This document shows, in pieces, positions 34,633 through 42,804 of a DNA stretch of 64,000 bases. The stretch comes from Mucilaginibacter_A sp965201005 (lineage in GTDB: Bacteria; Bacteroidota; Bacteroidia; Sphingobacteriales; Sphingobacteriaceae): positions 1,984,001-2,048,000 of the forward strand of contig NZ_OZ241747.1 in the NCBI RefSeq assembly GCF_965201005.1, given 5' to 3'. Each line of letters opens with the position of its first letter. The first letter of the stretch is position 1. Both the position numbers and the translations under genes were made by a program. The notes under the pieces are model-generated. The model worked only from the letters and a program-made list of their open reading frames with translations. It was not told the origin of the DNA and did no database searches.

Positions 34633-35365
34633 AGTTAACCGCCTGAAAACGTTTTAATACCACAGTTTTCCAGTCGATCATTTTGTAATAATCGGCAACA
34701 GACTGATCTTTCATAAATTCTTTCATACCTTCATCTGCATCGGCCACGGTTTTCCAAAAAATCATCATCAGCCGTTGTCCGTTACTATTAGTGCCAATCC
34801 GGCGGGCAAGGTAGCCGTTTTGCCTGCTGATGTAATCCTGTTCAACCTCAAGGTCGCGTTTTTCAAAAGTATCGCGCTGCACTTGTGGTTTTTCTTTAAA
34901 TGTGGCCAGCTCAATCACATAAGGTTTTTTGTCTTTTAAGGAGTTGCTGTGATCATCCTTTACAAAAAAACGTTGGCGTTCAATGGTTGCCGTATCAATA
35001 ATCTGCTGAACTTTTTTCCATAAAGGGTTGGTATTAAATGTTTTCTGATCGGCATCTGCATGGGCTGTATTGTCCCAGGATAAAACCATCAGCCAGTTGC
35101 CGTGCTGGTCTGTCCCGCTTTCGTTGCTGATAAACCCCGGCTGTTTTTGTGTGTAGCGCTCTTGCACCATAGAATCCAGGCGCAGATAATCAGCCTGTTT
35201 TACACCTTTTTTTACTTTATAGGTAATTACCTCAATTACATAGTTGGCATAATTGATTGGCTGTCGTTTTGCGTTCTTTTTAGAAATCCGGTTTACCGGA
35301 CTTTGGTTGCAAGCTGCGGCAAATAAAACAATGACGGGCAAAAAAAATAAGTACGCTTTTTTCAT
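34631..35365 (-). CDS. Lipoprotein with two ABM-like (dimeric ferredoxin-fold) domains
   Basis: A 244-residue lipoprotein; the signal ends at VLFAAACNQ with a lipobox cysteine near residue 19. Two repeats of about 95 residues follow, each starting YVIE(V/L)(I/A)T(Y/F)K and continuing with a GF/GY segment, NG(N/Q)xLM(V/I) and xxWKxV-type ends. The pattern resembles antibiotic biosynthesis monooxygenase (ABM) domains fused in tandem. Catalytic residues cannot be assigned, and the function is unknown. Monocistronic. Confidence 0.65.
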   Translation of the reverse strand: MKKAYLFFLPVIVLFAAACNQSPVNRISKKNAKRQPINYANYVIEVITYKVKKGVKQADYLRLDSMVQERYTQKQPGFISNESGTDQHGNWLMVLSWDNTAHADADQKTFNTNPLWKKVQQIIDTATIERQRFFVKDDHSNSLKDKKPYVIELATFKEKPQVQRDTFEKRDLEVEQDYISRQNGYLARRIGTNSNGQRLMMIFWKTVADADEGMKEFMKDQSVADYYKMIDWKTVVLKRFQAVN

Positions 35366-35570
35366 CTCAAAATGGATTGATGGTTTAAAGCTAACACTTT
35401 TATTAATCGATCGATTAATAAAACCTGTTCCGTAAGGTTAATTTAAAATGAGATGACAGTAAACCGGTTTTGCATCAACTTAAAACAACAGTTTATGTAA
35501 AATTTAAACTTATATTGATCGAACAAAACCAATTTAAAATGCCTTTAACAGTTGGCTGCATTTTAACCGT

Positions 35571-35584
35571 ATGCTTCTTTTATC
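35571..35584 (-). repeat. Dispersed motif, type A
   Basis: ATGCTTCTTTTATC followed by TACCAAAAAATC, 15 bases upstream of the MtfA-like start codon. Confidence 0.8.
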
Positions 35585-35599
35585 TACCAAAAAATCAAT

Positions 35600-36376
35600 A
35601 TGTTTTACCTGATTGCTGTAATACCTGTTCTGATCATCATCGGATATCTGCTGTTTTTCAAGCGAAAAAAAACTTTACCGGCAAATCCGGAACAAGAATC
35701 CGTTTACAAAAAACTGCTGACGGAACAGGTAACTTACTACCAAAACCTTGACCCGGCGCAACAGCAAAATTTTTTGTTGCGTGCCGAGGATTTTTTGCAG
35801 GAAACAAACATTGAAGGTGTTGGGCTGGAAGTGGAAGATTTAGACCGCGTATTGGTTGCCGCAAGTGCCATCATCCCGATTTTTGGTTTTAAAGATTGGC
35901 GTTATCCAAATCTTACCAGCGTGATTTTATATCCGGACACATTTAACAATGATTTTCAGTTTGAAGGCGGAAAGCGCGAAATTGCCGGTATGGTGGGCAG
36001 CGGTTTTATGAACGGACAAATGCTTTTGTCGCGGGCCGCTTTACGTGCCGGTTTTTCTGCTTCTGCAGGAGAAAATAATACGGCAATCCACGAATTTGTG
36101 CATCTGCTGGACAAAGCAGACGGCGCAACAGACGGTTTGCCGGAACAATTGATTCCACATGAATATGCCGCGCCCTGGATCAAACTGATCCATCAGGAAA
36201 TTAAAAAAATTGAAACCGTGAAATCAGAAATTGATCCGTATGCAATCACCAATGAAGCCGAGTTTTTTGCCGTCGTAGCCGAATATTTTTTTGAAAAACC
36301 GGATAAGCTCCGCCAAAAACACCCGGAATTATACGAAATGCTTTGCAGGATATTTTTACAGCAGCCGGCCGGATAA
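35600..36376 (+). CDS. MtfA-like zinc peptidase, membrane-anchored
   Basis: A 258-residue protein with one N-terminal membrane helix (FYLIAVIPVLIIIGYLLFF) and the zinc-dependent MtfA/glucose-regulated peptidase domain. The metal motif is HEFVH (about residues 163-167, in NTAIHEFVHLLDKADG), and the third ligand lies in NEAEFFAVVAEYFFE about 50 residues later. In enterobacteria, MtfA binds the repressor Mlc; here a soluble partner is not evident and the membrane anchor is different from E. coli MtfA. Monocistronic. Confidence 0.83.
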   Translation: MFYLIAVIPVLIIIGYLLFFKRKKTLPANPEQESVYKKLLTEQVTYYQNLDPAQQQNFLLRAEDFLQETNIEGVGLEVEDLDRVLVAASAIIPIFGFKDWRYPNLTSVILYPDTFNNDFQFEGGKREIAGMVGSGFMNGQMLLSRAALRAGFSASAGENNTAIHEFVHLLDKADGATDGLPEQLIPHEYAAPWIKLIHQEIKKIETVKSEIDPYAITNEAEFFAVVAEYFFEKPDKLRQKHPELYEMLCRIFLQQPAG

Positions 36377-36487
36377 TAGGTTTTAAACTGAAACTACTGC
36401 ATGATTAATCTGGAAAGAGACGTGCAACGGTTCTCTTCACACTTTAAAGCCGACATCGATATAACTTTCCGTGCCCAAAATTTACCC

Positions 36488-36501
36488 GATAAAAACAGCA
36501 T
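36488..36501 (+). repeat. Dispersed motif, type B
   Basis: GATAAAAACAGCAT preceded by AAAATTTACCC, a complete bipartite copy between the MtfA-like and MBL genes. Confidence 0.85.
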
Positions 36502-36570
36502 GTCAGCCGCAAGTATAATCTGCTTTTTCCAAACACCTTTTGCTCAAAAAACCACTTATTTTGCAGTTCA

Positions 36571-37398
36571 ATGTCGCTATTCATCGCCTCTTTAAATTCC
36601 GGGAGCAACGGTAATTGCTATTACGTTGGCAATGCGCAGGAAGCGGTTTTGGTCGATGCCGGGATTTCGTGCCTGGAAACCGAAAAACGGATGAAACGGC
36701 TTGGTTTGGCCTTGTCAAACGTAAAAGCCATTTTCATTTCTCACGAGCATTCTGATCATATCCGCGGCGTGGAAGTGCTTTCCCGCAAGTATCAGCTGCC
36801 GGTGTATATCAGCCCTAAAACGCATTTATACAGCAGGTTACAGTTGGAAACGCATCTGCAAAAACCTTTTCAAGGCGAAGAAACCGTGCAAATAGGCAAT
36901 CTGCAGATCAAGGCATTTTTAAAACGCCACGATGCGGCCGATCCGCACAGTTTTGTGGTTTCGTGCAGCAACATCAGCGTTGGTGTTTTTACGGATATTG
37001 GTTCGGCCTGCCAAAACGTAATCCGGCATTTCAAACAATGTCATGCTGTTTTTATGGAGGCAAATTACGACGATGAAATGCTGCTGAAAGGCCGTTATCC
37101 GCATCACCTTAAAAACCGGATCCGCGGCGGCCGCGGGCATTTGTCCAACGCACAGGCTTTGCAGGTTTTTACAGATCATCGTGCTGTTTTTATGAGCCAT
37201 TTGTTGTTGTCGCATCTGTCAAAAGACAATAATTGTCCGGATTTGGTGCAGCAATTGTTCAGTGCCGATGCTTGCGGAAGGGCAATTATCGTGGCCTCCC
37301 GCTATCATGAATCCCGGGTTTATCATATCGATGGTAAATTCAAGGCAACAACAACCAGTAAAAACATGGCAGAACCTGTGCAATTGTCGTTGTTCTGA
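36571..37398 (+). CDS. MBL-fold metallo-hydrolase (YycJ/WalJ-like)
   Basis: A 275-residue metallo-beta-lactamase-fold protein. ISHEHSDHIRGV (about residues 52-63) is the HxHxDH zinc motif, followed by FLKRHDAADPHSF and FMEANYDDEMLLKGRYPHHLKNRI with further ligands. The sequence fits the YycJ/WalJ group of presumed nucleases, for which a role in DNA repair or cell-wall control is suggested in Firmicutes. Two motif B relatives sit in frame at 37042-37057 (HAVFM) and about 37181-37194 (RAVFM). A TTATTTTG element lies just before the ATG, so the leader would be very short. Confidence 0.83.
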   Translation: MSLFIASLNSGSNGNCYYVGNAQEAVLVDAGISCLETEKRMKRLGLALSNVKAIFISHEHSDHIRGVEVLSRKYQLPVYISPKTHLYSRLQLETHLQKPFQGEETVQIGNLQIKAFLKRHDAADPHSFVVSCSNISVGVFTDIGSACQNVIRHFKQCHAVFMEANYDDEMLLKGRYPHHLKNRIRGGRGHLSNAQALQVFTDHRAVFMSHLLLSHLSKDNNCPDLVQQLFSADACGRAIIVASRYHESRVYHIDGKFKATTTSKNMAEPVQLSLF

Positions 37399-37410
37399 TG
37401 CTTCTTTTAC
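37397..37410 (-). repeat. Dispersed motif, type A, at a stop codon
   Basis: GATGCTTCTTTTAC begins inside the stop codon TGA of the MBL gene. Confidence 0.8.
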
Positions 37411-37510
37411 AATACTTTTTTTGGGAAACAATCCTTTCAATTTAAGCTTTTATCAGAATAATTTGATTGATTTGTTTTATCAGTTTTAAGTTGAAAAAAC
37501 CGTATTTCTT

Positions 37511-39127
37511 ATGAAAAATATCTATATTTTGATTATGGCCGCACAGTTGCTGCCCGCTGCAATTTTCGCACAAAATAAAAACCCGCAGGTAAAAATTACA
37601 AACGGAACTTTAGAAGGCACCGAAACCGACGGCGTACGCAGTTTTAAAGGCATTCCGTTTGCCAAAGCACCGGTTGGGGATTTGCGCTGGAAAGAACCGC
37701 AGCCCGCCGAAAACTGGAGCGGTTTGCGCAAAGCCGATCATTTTGGGGCGAATGCAATGCAGAAGAAAATTTTTGGCGATATGCTTTTCCGTTCTTCCGG
37801 CATGAGCGAAGATTGCCTGTTTTTGAACGTTTGGACGCCGGCCAAATCCTCAGTAGAAAAACTGCCTGTTTTAGTTTACTTCTTTGGAGGCGGTTTTGTG
37901 GCCGGTGATGGTTCTGAAGGACGTTATGACGGAGAAAGTATGGCTAAAAAAGGCATTGTTACGTTAACGGTGAATTATCGTTTAGGCGTTTTTGGCTTTA
38001 TGGCACACCCGGAACTGACTAAAGAATCTCCGCATCATGCTTCCGGGAATTATGGCTTGATGGACCAAACGGCGGCTTTAAAATGGGTGCAGCAAAATAT
38101 AGAAGCTTTTGGCGGCGATCCGAAGCGGGTCACAATTGCCGGGGAATCGGCCGGTTCTATTTCTGTTTTTGCGCAGATGGCTTCTCCTTTATCCAAAAAC
38201 CTGATTGCAGGTGCCATTGGCGAAAGCGGTGCAATGATCAGCCCGACTGCGGCACCAATTACGTTGGAACAGGCTGAAAACAAAGGTGTTGCTTTCGCCC
38301 AAAAAGCAAATGCAAAATCATTGGCTGATTTGCGTGCCTTGAACGCCAATGATTTGCTGGATGCCGCATCGCAACCGGGTGCATTTAGCGTGAGTGCGGT
38401 AGTGGACGGTTATTTTTTCCCGGAACTGCCGGTCAAAATTTTTGAAGCAGGCGAGCAGGCACACGTTCCGTTGCTGGCGGGCTGGAATTCTACCGAAGTA
38501 TCCTATCAGGCTTTGTTGGGAAGCGATGCGCCAACGCCGGAAAATTATGCCAATAAATTAAAACAGCTTTATGGCGATAAAAGTGAGGAAGCGATGAAGT
38601 TATATCCGGGCAAAACGCAGGCGGAAGTAATCCAATCGGCAACTGCCTTGGCCAGTGCGCGTTTCATTGTTTACAGCACCTGGAAATGGCTTGACGTACA
38701 TGCCAAAACCAGCGGCCAGCCCACTTACAGTTATGTTTTTTCTAAAGCGAAACCACCAATGACAGCAGATTTTGTTAATGCCACGCCAGGTTTGGCCGGC
38801 GGAATTACCAAAAATGCCGAGCCGCCACGTGTAAAACCTGCCGCAATAGCAGTTGGGGCACCGCACGCTTTTGAAATTGAATATGCAATGGGCAATTTGG
38901 ACAAAAACAAGGTTTACGCCTGGACACCTGAGGACTACAAAATATCAGCTACGATGCTGCAGTATTTTGCAGATTTTGTGAAAACCGGCAGCCCTAACGG
39001 TACAAGTTTGCCGGTTTGGGGCCAGATCAGCAAAAACAATGACCAGCAGATGAACATTGGTTTGAAAACGCAGCAGCAAAAACAAAACCGGGCCCGTTAT
39101 TTGTTCCTGGATCAGATTTATCAATGA
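37511..39127 (+). CDS. Type B carboxylesterase family protein, exported
   Basis: A 538-residue alpha/beta hydrolase with a signal peptide (IYILIMAAQLLPAAIFAQ). The early part FKGIPFAKAPVGDLRWKEPQPAENW and FGGGFVAGDGSEG (oxyanion hole) are typical; the nucleophile elbow is GESAGSISVF (Ser about residue 213), and the catalytic His is in AVGAPHAFEIEYAMGN. Hydrolyses carboxylic esters in the periplasm or outside; substrate unknown. Monocistronic, closed by an inverted type A motif hairpin at 39151-39194. Confidence 0.92.
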   Translation: MKNIYILIMAAQLLPAAIFAQNKNPQVKITNGTLEGTETDGVRSFKGIPFAKAPVGDLRWKEPQPAENWSGLRKADHFGANAMQKKIFGDMLFRSSGMSEDCLFLNVWTPAKSSVEKLPVLVYFFGGGFVAGDGSEGRYDGESMAKKGIVTLTVNYRLGVFGFMAHPELTKESPHHASGNYGLMDQTAALKWVQQNIEAFGGDPKRVTIAGESAGSISVFAQMASPLSKNLIAGAIGESGAMISPTAAPITLEQAENKGVAFAQKANAKSLADLRALNANDLLDAASQPGAFSVSAVVDGYFFPELPVKIFEAGEQAHVPLLAGWNSTEVSYQALLGSDAPTPENYANKLKQLYGDKSEEAMKLYPGKTQAEVIQSATALASARFIVYSTWKWLDVHAKTSGQPTYSYVFSKAKPPMTADFVNATPGLAGGITKNAEPPRVKPAAIAVGAPHAFEIEYAMGNLDKNKVYAWTPEDYKISATMLQYFADFVKTGSPNGTSLPVWGQISKNNDQQMNIGLKTQQQKQNRARYLFLDQIYQ

Positions 39128-39150
39128 AGAAATTTTTTTATAAACCATTA

Positions 39151-39194
39151 ATGCTTCTTTTATCAGCCTAAATTTGGGTTGATAAAAGAAGCAT
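39151..39194. terminator. Inverted type A motifs, terminator-like hairpin
   Basis: ATGCTTCTTTTATC (39151-39164) and GATAAAAGAAGCAT (39181-39194) are perfect inverted copies with a 16-base loop; the left one continues into AGCCTAAATTTG. The hairpin starts 23 bases after the carboxylesterase stop. Confidence 0.85.
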
Positions 39195-39236
39195 TTTCAG
39201 TTTAAAACCAACGCTGTTTAATTTCTCAAAAAGCTG

Positions 39237-39407
39237 TTATTTATAAATGTGGTGCAGGTCTTTTTCAAACAACGTATAAGGATCATTATAAAACTGAATA
39301 AAATTTGGCACCGATTTTTGAGCCGGAAACTGTGCATTTTTGGCCTTGATTACGATCTTGTAAAAACAGGCGATGCTGTTTTTATCGGCACAAATTAAAC
39401 CAATTAC
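39237..39407 (-). pseudogene. Possible remnant of a short protein-coding gene
   Basis: A 56-codon open frame without any ATG, GTG or TTG near its start. Its second half reads like ordinary protein (FPAQKSVPNFIQFYNDPYTL and LFEKDLHHIYK), while the upstream part is made by a type B motif copy (DKNSIA). It could be the surviving tail of a broken gene or a chance frame. No family recognised. Confidence 0.25.
39372..39386 (-). repeat. Dispersed motif, type B
   Basis: GATGCTGTTTTTATC followed by GGCACAAATTAAA. Confidence 0.8.
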
Positions 39408-39433
39408 CTAATATGCTGTTCGGTTTTTTAGGT

Positions 39434-39447
39434 GATAAAAGAAGTAT
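39434..39447 (+). repeat. Dispersed motif, type A (GTAT variant)
   Basis: GATAAAAGAAGTAT preceded by TTTTTTAGGT. Confidence 0.8.
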
Positions 39448-39541
39448 TTTTGAATGCGTTCTATGTTGAAAAACTGTCATAACTATAAACGTTTAATGCC
39501 TGTTGATAAACCAAAAATCCATTTATCAATCCAAGCAAAGT

Positions 39542-40354
39542 ATGAAAAAACTAAAATTGATCCTTCCGTTTTTGATAGTTGGCTGGCAACTTACTTCAGC
39601 ACAAACTGTTAAAAAAGATGTGGCTTACGGTGATGATGACAAGCAAAATTTTGATGTTTACCTTCCGCAGCAAACCAAAACCAAAACACCGGCCATTATT
39701 TTAATCCATGGCGGAAGCTGGACCGGCGGTGACAAAACCAACATGACGCACTGGCTGAAACCTTTGCAAACGGCTTTTCCCGGCGATGCTATTTTTACCA
39801 TTAATTATCGCCTGGCCAGCCGGGAAAAAATGGCCAATGCTTGGCCAACACAAATAAATGATGTGGACGCGGCTGTAACTTTTATCAAAAACCACGCAGC
39901 GGAATACAATATCAACACAAAACAATTAATTTTACTTGGCGAAAGTGCAGGCGCACAACTGGCTTTGGTTGAGGGATTTAACCATGACCCAAACCATAAT
40001 GTTAAGGTTGTGGTTGATTTATTCGGCCCAACGGATATGGCTGATTTATACAAGGCGCACCACGAACTGGCCATTTTGATGCAGGGCACACCGGAAAAAA
40101 TCCCTGCTGTTTATGCGGATGCCGGCGTTTTACAACATGTAAGCAAAAATAGTCCGCCAACAATAATTTTTCATGGAACGGCAGATCCGGTTGTGCCGAT
40201 CAGCGAAAGTGACAGTTTGAGCGTTAAACTAAATGAAGCAAGAGTGCCCTTCAGCTTCATCAGATACAAAGGAAAAGGACACGGCTGGCCCGAACCTGAA
40301 ATGCAGGACACATACAGCAAAACCATTGCTTTTATAAAAGATTATTTAAGATAA
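39542..40354 (+). CDS. Alpha/beta hydrolase, BD-FAE/esterase-lipase type, exported
   Basis: A 270-residue esterase with a signal peptide (KLKLILPFLIVGWQLTSAQ); ATG at 39542 fits it better than the earlier in-frame start. The oxyanion hole HGGSWTGGDK (about residues 61-70), nucleophile elbow LLGESAGAQLAL (about 133-144), catalytic Asp in FHGTADPVVPISES and His in KGKGHGWPEPE complete the triad. Family members act on small esters or carbohydrate side groups. It lies next to another exported carboxylesterase, hinting at a common ester-degrading role. Confidence 0.88.
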   Translation: MKKLKLILPFLIVGWQLTSAQTVKKDVAYGDDDKQNFDVYLPQQTKTKTPAIILIHGGSWTGGDKTNMTHWLKPLQTAFPGDAIFTINYRLASREKMANAWPTQINDVDAAVTFIKNHAAEYNINTKQLILLGESAGAQLALVEGFNHDPNHNVKVVVDLFGPTDMADLYKAHHELAILMQGTPEKIPAVYADAGVLQHVSKNSPPTIIFHGTADPVVPISESDSLSVKLNEARVPFSFIRYKGKGHGWPEPEMQDTYSKTIAFIKDYLR

Positions 40355-40378
40355 ATAAGGTTGCACCAAAAAACCAAT

Positions 40379-40392
40379 GGTAAAAGAAGCAC
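40379..40392 (+). repeat. Divergent type A motif copy
   Basis: GGTAAAAGAAGCAC, one base off the core, between the hydrolase and the stress protein genes. Confidence 0.5.
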
Positions 40393-40486
40393 GAAAATTA
40401 TTTTTTGCAAAACATGTTTAAACGTATCATTGTAAAATTTTAGTGCCGATAACAAACGATATTGCAGTTATATTAATGCCCACCGA

Positions 40487-41332
40487 ATGAGAACTTACTT
40501 AATTCCTACAGATTTCTCCTCGTCATCGGTGGCGGCTGCACATTATGCCGCAAGGCTAAGCACACAAACCGGCGTTAACAAATTGATTTTGCTGCACGCT
40601 TATTATATTTCTACTTTTGAAAGCGTGCTGCCCAATACCGAGTTTGTGCAACTCTTGCCGCATGATATTGATGAGACTTTCAGGCTGAAAAGGGTTGAAA
40701 TGGAAGGTATCCGTCAGGAATTGTTGCCTTTGATTGATGAAAACACAACAGTAGAAATCATGATCAGCCGCCTGCCTTTGCTGCGCGCCATTTTGGAAGT
40801 GCAGGAAAACACGCCTGTAGATTTGCTGGTTTTGTGCAGCAAGAACAACTTGAAGGAAGATACACAGGTTGGCCGAAATATTATCGAGATTTCAAAAATC
40901 AGTCCGGCACCGGTAATGGTTGTTCCGGAACGGACAACTGCACAGCCGTTGAAAAAAATTGTGCTGGCCTGCGATTTCAAAAATGTAACAGAAGCTGTTC
41001 CGCAGAAACAATTGAAAAAAATATGGGACATGCTGCAGGCCGAGTTGCTGGTGGTGCATGTGGACGCAAAAGGTTTGCATCAGCAAAAAGACCCGAAAAC
41101 GCTGGCCGAAGAATCTGCACTGGCAGAAATGATGATAGATTATCGGCCGGAATATTTTTATATCAACCACCCGGACAGCATACAGGGAATTGTAGATTTT
41201 GCCACTGAAAACCAGGCGCAAATGATCATTTCACTTCCCCGGAAACACAGCTTTTTCAGATCCTTGTGGAACAACAGCTTTTCTAACGGGTTAACGATAA
41301 AATCCACATTGCCGGTATTGTTGCTAAAATAG
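40487..41332 (+). CDS. Universal stress protein with two UspA domains
   Basis: A 281-residue cytoplasmic protein of two tandem UspA domains (about 1-145 and 150-281). The first starts YLIPTDFSSSSVAAAHYAARLS and ends with GRNIIEISKISPAPVMVVPE; the second starts KKIVLACDFKNV and has QAQMIISLPRKHSFF. The ATP-binding GxxGxxS glycine loop is poorly conserved, as in non-ATP-binding members. Such proteins are induced in starvation or stress. Monocistronic, ended by the 17-base inverted hairpin at 41341-41390. Confidence 0.88.
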   Translation: MRTYLIPTDFSSSSVAAAHYAARLSTQTGVNKLILLHAYYISTFESVLPNTEFVQLLPHDIDETFRLKRVEMEGIRQELLPLIDENTTVEIMISRLPLLRAILEVQENTPVDLLVLCSKNNLKEDTQVGRNIIEISKISPAPVMVVPERTTAQPLKKIVLACDFKNVTEAVPQKQLKKIWDMLQAELLVVHVDAKGLHQQKDPKTLAEESALAEMMIDYRPEYFYINHPDSIQGIVDFATENQAQMIISLPRKHSFFRSLWNNSFSNGLTIKSTLPVLLLK

Positions 41333-41340
41333 GTTTTACT

Positions 41341-41390
41341 CCAATGCTTCTTTTATCAGCCTGAATTTGGGTTGATAAAAGAAGCATTGG
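41341..41390. terminator. Perfect 17-base inverted type A motif hairpin
   Basis: CCAATGCTTCTTTTATC (41341-41357) and GATAAAAGAAGCATTGG (41374-41390), 16-base loop, eight bases after the stop of the stress protein gene. It has the same loop layout as the hairpin at 39151-39194. Confidence 0.85.
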
Positions 41391-41519
41391 CGCAATTCAA
41401 TTTTGCGTGGCATAATCAGGGTTAAGCCAATGGCAAAGCAAATAATCCAATCTCCGGTTCGGCTTCGCAAATTGTGGTTTTTATTGAAATGCTTGGGTTT
41501 AAATCCAAGCCGAAAAAAT

Positions 41520-41560
41520 AAGCCCGGCCAAAGTTTTGACACTTTGCAGCCGGACTTTAC
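41520..41560. terminator. Weak hairpin downstream of the small basic protein gene
   Basis: AGCCCGGCCAAAG (41522-41534) can pair imperfectly with CTTTGCAGCCGGACT (41543-41557). It lies just past the stop at 41575 on the minus strand; no strong T-run follows. Confidence 0.45.
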
Positions 41561-41574
41561 GTTACAATTACCGC

Positions 41575-41763
41575 TTATTTTTTGGGTGCTGGCGGGGTAG
41601 AGGTAATTTCGCCAAACTCGTTTACGTAAGCCATCATGCTTTCCAAATCGCCGCTGGAAGCATTTTGCTGGCGTTCTTGCTTGCGCTGTTCTTTTTCTTC
41701 CCGTTTTTTCAACCGGTTTTTTTCCAGTTGTTTTTTCATAAAGGTTGCCTGAGATTTTGCCAT
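41575..41763 (-). CDS. Small basic protein, conserved in Bacteroidetes, often next to cold-shock genes
   Basis: A 62-residue highly charged protein: a lysine/glutamate/arginine-rich helix (FMKKQLEKNRLKKREEKEQRKQERQQ) and a tail SGDLESMMAYVNEFGEITSTPPAPKK. I recognise it as a conserved Bacteroidetes family whose gene is often followed by a cold-shock protein gene; that neighbour is not present here. It probably binds nucleic acid, which is inference from its charge. A promoter at 41966-41973 implies an unusually long leader of about 195 bases. Confidence 0.72.
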   Translation of the reverse strand: MAKSQATFMKKQLEKNRLKKREEKEQRKQERQQNASSGDLESMMAYVNEFGEITSTPPAPKK

Positions 41764-41965
41764 ATTTTTGTTGTGTTAAACTAAGCGTCCGGTTTGCCTG
41801 TACAGGAAAATTAAGCAGCTGAAATGCGCTGTCCTGATACCTTTAAAATTTAATTTCCTGCGGAGAACGGTGAGCTTTTGCAGCGGAAAATTGAATCCTG
41901 ACCCGGTTTGGAAGTGCAGGCCAGCAGGTGATGACCGGAGAATAGTGTTGTTTCTAATCCGTGCG

Positions 41966-41973
41966 CAAAAGTA
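41966..41973 (-). promoter_or_regulatory. -7 element with long leader for the small basic protein gene
   Basis: Minus strand TACTTTTG fits TAnnTTTG; the predicted start near 41958 leaves about 195 untranslated bases before the ATG at 41763. Long leaders are typical of cold-shock mRNAs. Confidence 0.45.
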
Positions 41974-41983
41974 CAAATTTATG

Positions 41984-41999
41984 GCATAAAAACAGTATC
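41984..41999 (+). repeat. Dispersed motif, type B (GCATAAAA variant)
   Basis: GCATAAAAACAGTATC preceded by CAAATTTATG. Confidence 0.75.
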
Positions 42000-42080
42000 A
42001 CGGCTGTAGTAAAATCTGCAAAAACCGTTAGCCAATTGTCAAAATAAGCAAATAGCATCCATCCGGATATTTTTGTTTCA

Positions 42081-42094
42081 ATACTTCTTTTATC
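42081..42094 (-). repeat. Dispersed motif, type A (ATAC variant)
   Basis: ATACTTCTTTTATC followed by TACCTAAATCC. Confidence 0.75.
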
Positions 42095-42242
42095 TACCTA
42101 AATCCAAAAAAACTCAAAAACACGGCTGTTACAGTTATAATTCCAGTCAGCCCGGCCGCTTATAAATCTGTTTTGATTAAGCGGTTTGATGTTTTATCCA
42201 AACAAAACTTTTGTTCTAAACTTTATATCGGATAAAAACAAT

Positions 42243-42446
42243 ATGATGAACACACCCGACAACGAGCAGCAAACCAATAATGACGGACTGGACTTGACCA
42301 CGCCAAACGATAACCAGGAACTGGATAAAATCAATGATGCCACGCAGGCAGCCGAACCTTCTTTTACGCTGAACCTGGATACAGAACGCCACATCCAGAA
42401 AGAAGCCGACGAGGATGAAAACGAAGACCGGAACATCAAACAATAA
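42243..42446 (+). CDS. Small acidic protein of unknown function
   Basis: A 67-residue, very acidic and polar protein (D, E, N and Q rich; no hydrophobic segment), probably disordered. The ATGATG at 42243-42248 is the likely start; an earlier in-frame ATG at 42186 would add a segment of different character. A degenerate motif (GATAAAAACAATATGATG) covers the start. It is followed by a strong terminator, which supports real expression. No family recognised. Confidence 0.55.
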   Translation: MMNTPDNEQQTNNDGLDLTTPNDNQELDKINDATQAAEPSFTLNLDTERHIQKEADEDENEDRNIKQ

Positions 42447-42460
42447 TCAGTTTAAAAAAT

Positions 42461-42505
42461 AAAAAGCCCTTTGTTATAGCAAAACGCTAAAGCAAAGGGC
42501 TTTTT
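42461..42505. terminator. Strong bidirectional terminator
   Basis: AAAAAGCCCTTTG (42461-42473) and CAAAGGGCTTTTT (42493-42505), 13-base perfect arms with T-run, between the acidic protein and the small membrane protein genes. Confidence 0.88.
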
Positions 42506-42524
42506 TTATAAAATAAAATTTTGC

Positions 42525-42650
42525 TTAATGCGGCATTGAACTGTAAATAGAATACCAAACTACCGCAATAGTCAGTGCAATTAAAAAAATGATGCTCGGG
42601 ATCAGGCCGATGATATGATGTTGTTCCTCGTGGTGGTGCGTCTCTTCCAT
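42525..42650 (-). CDS. Very small histidine-rich membrane protein (41 residues)
   Basis: An ORF of 42 codons ending in TAA. The start MEETHHHEEQHHIIG is rich in His and Glu, followed by one hydrophobic helix (LIPSIIFLIALTIAVVWYSIY). The strand convergent with the acidic gene and the shared terminator at 42461-42505 support it. The histidines facing the membrane helix could bind a metal. Related small proteins exist among respiratory oxidase subunits, but I cannot assign it; it lies next to the molybdate genes. Confidence 0.55.
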   Translation of the reverse strand: MEETHHHEEQHHIIGLIPSIIFLIALTIAVVWYSIYSSMPH

Positions 42651-42804
42651 AATGCAAGTTTAGGATAATTTTTTTTGTCTGGCAATTTTAATCCTCAACG
42701 CAAAATAAAAGCTTTGGTTTCTGCGGAGGCAAATATCGGTTTTTTGAACAAAGCAGCTGCCAAACTTGGTTTTGTTTTTCTGCAGAAAAAATCTTCATTT
42801 GTAC

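Larger units (their letters stand above)
39128..39541. other. Intergenic region with motif copies and a possible gene remnant
   Basis: About 410 bases. Besides the hairpin at 39151-39194 it holds type B (39372-39386) and type A (39434-39447) motif copies and a stop-to-stop open frame on the minus strand (39237-39407). Confidence 0.6.
41764..42242. other. Divergent intergenic region
   Basis: About 480 bases: the long leader of the small basic protein gene (to about 41958), a type B motif at 41984-41999, a type A motif at 42081-42094 and the upstream region of the acidic protein gene. No credible gene. Confidence 0.55.

Noticed and set aside
36401..36595. A 64-codon frame between the MtfA-like and MBL genes
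   Set aside because: It contains a motif copy and overlaps the start of the MBL gene in another frame; no protein features.
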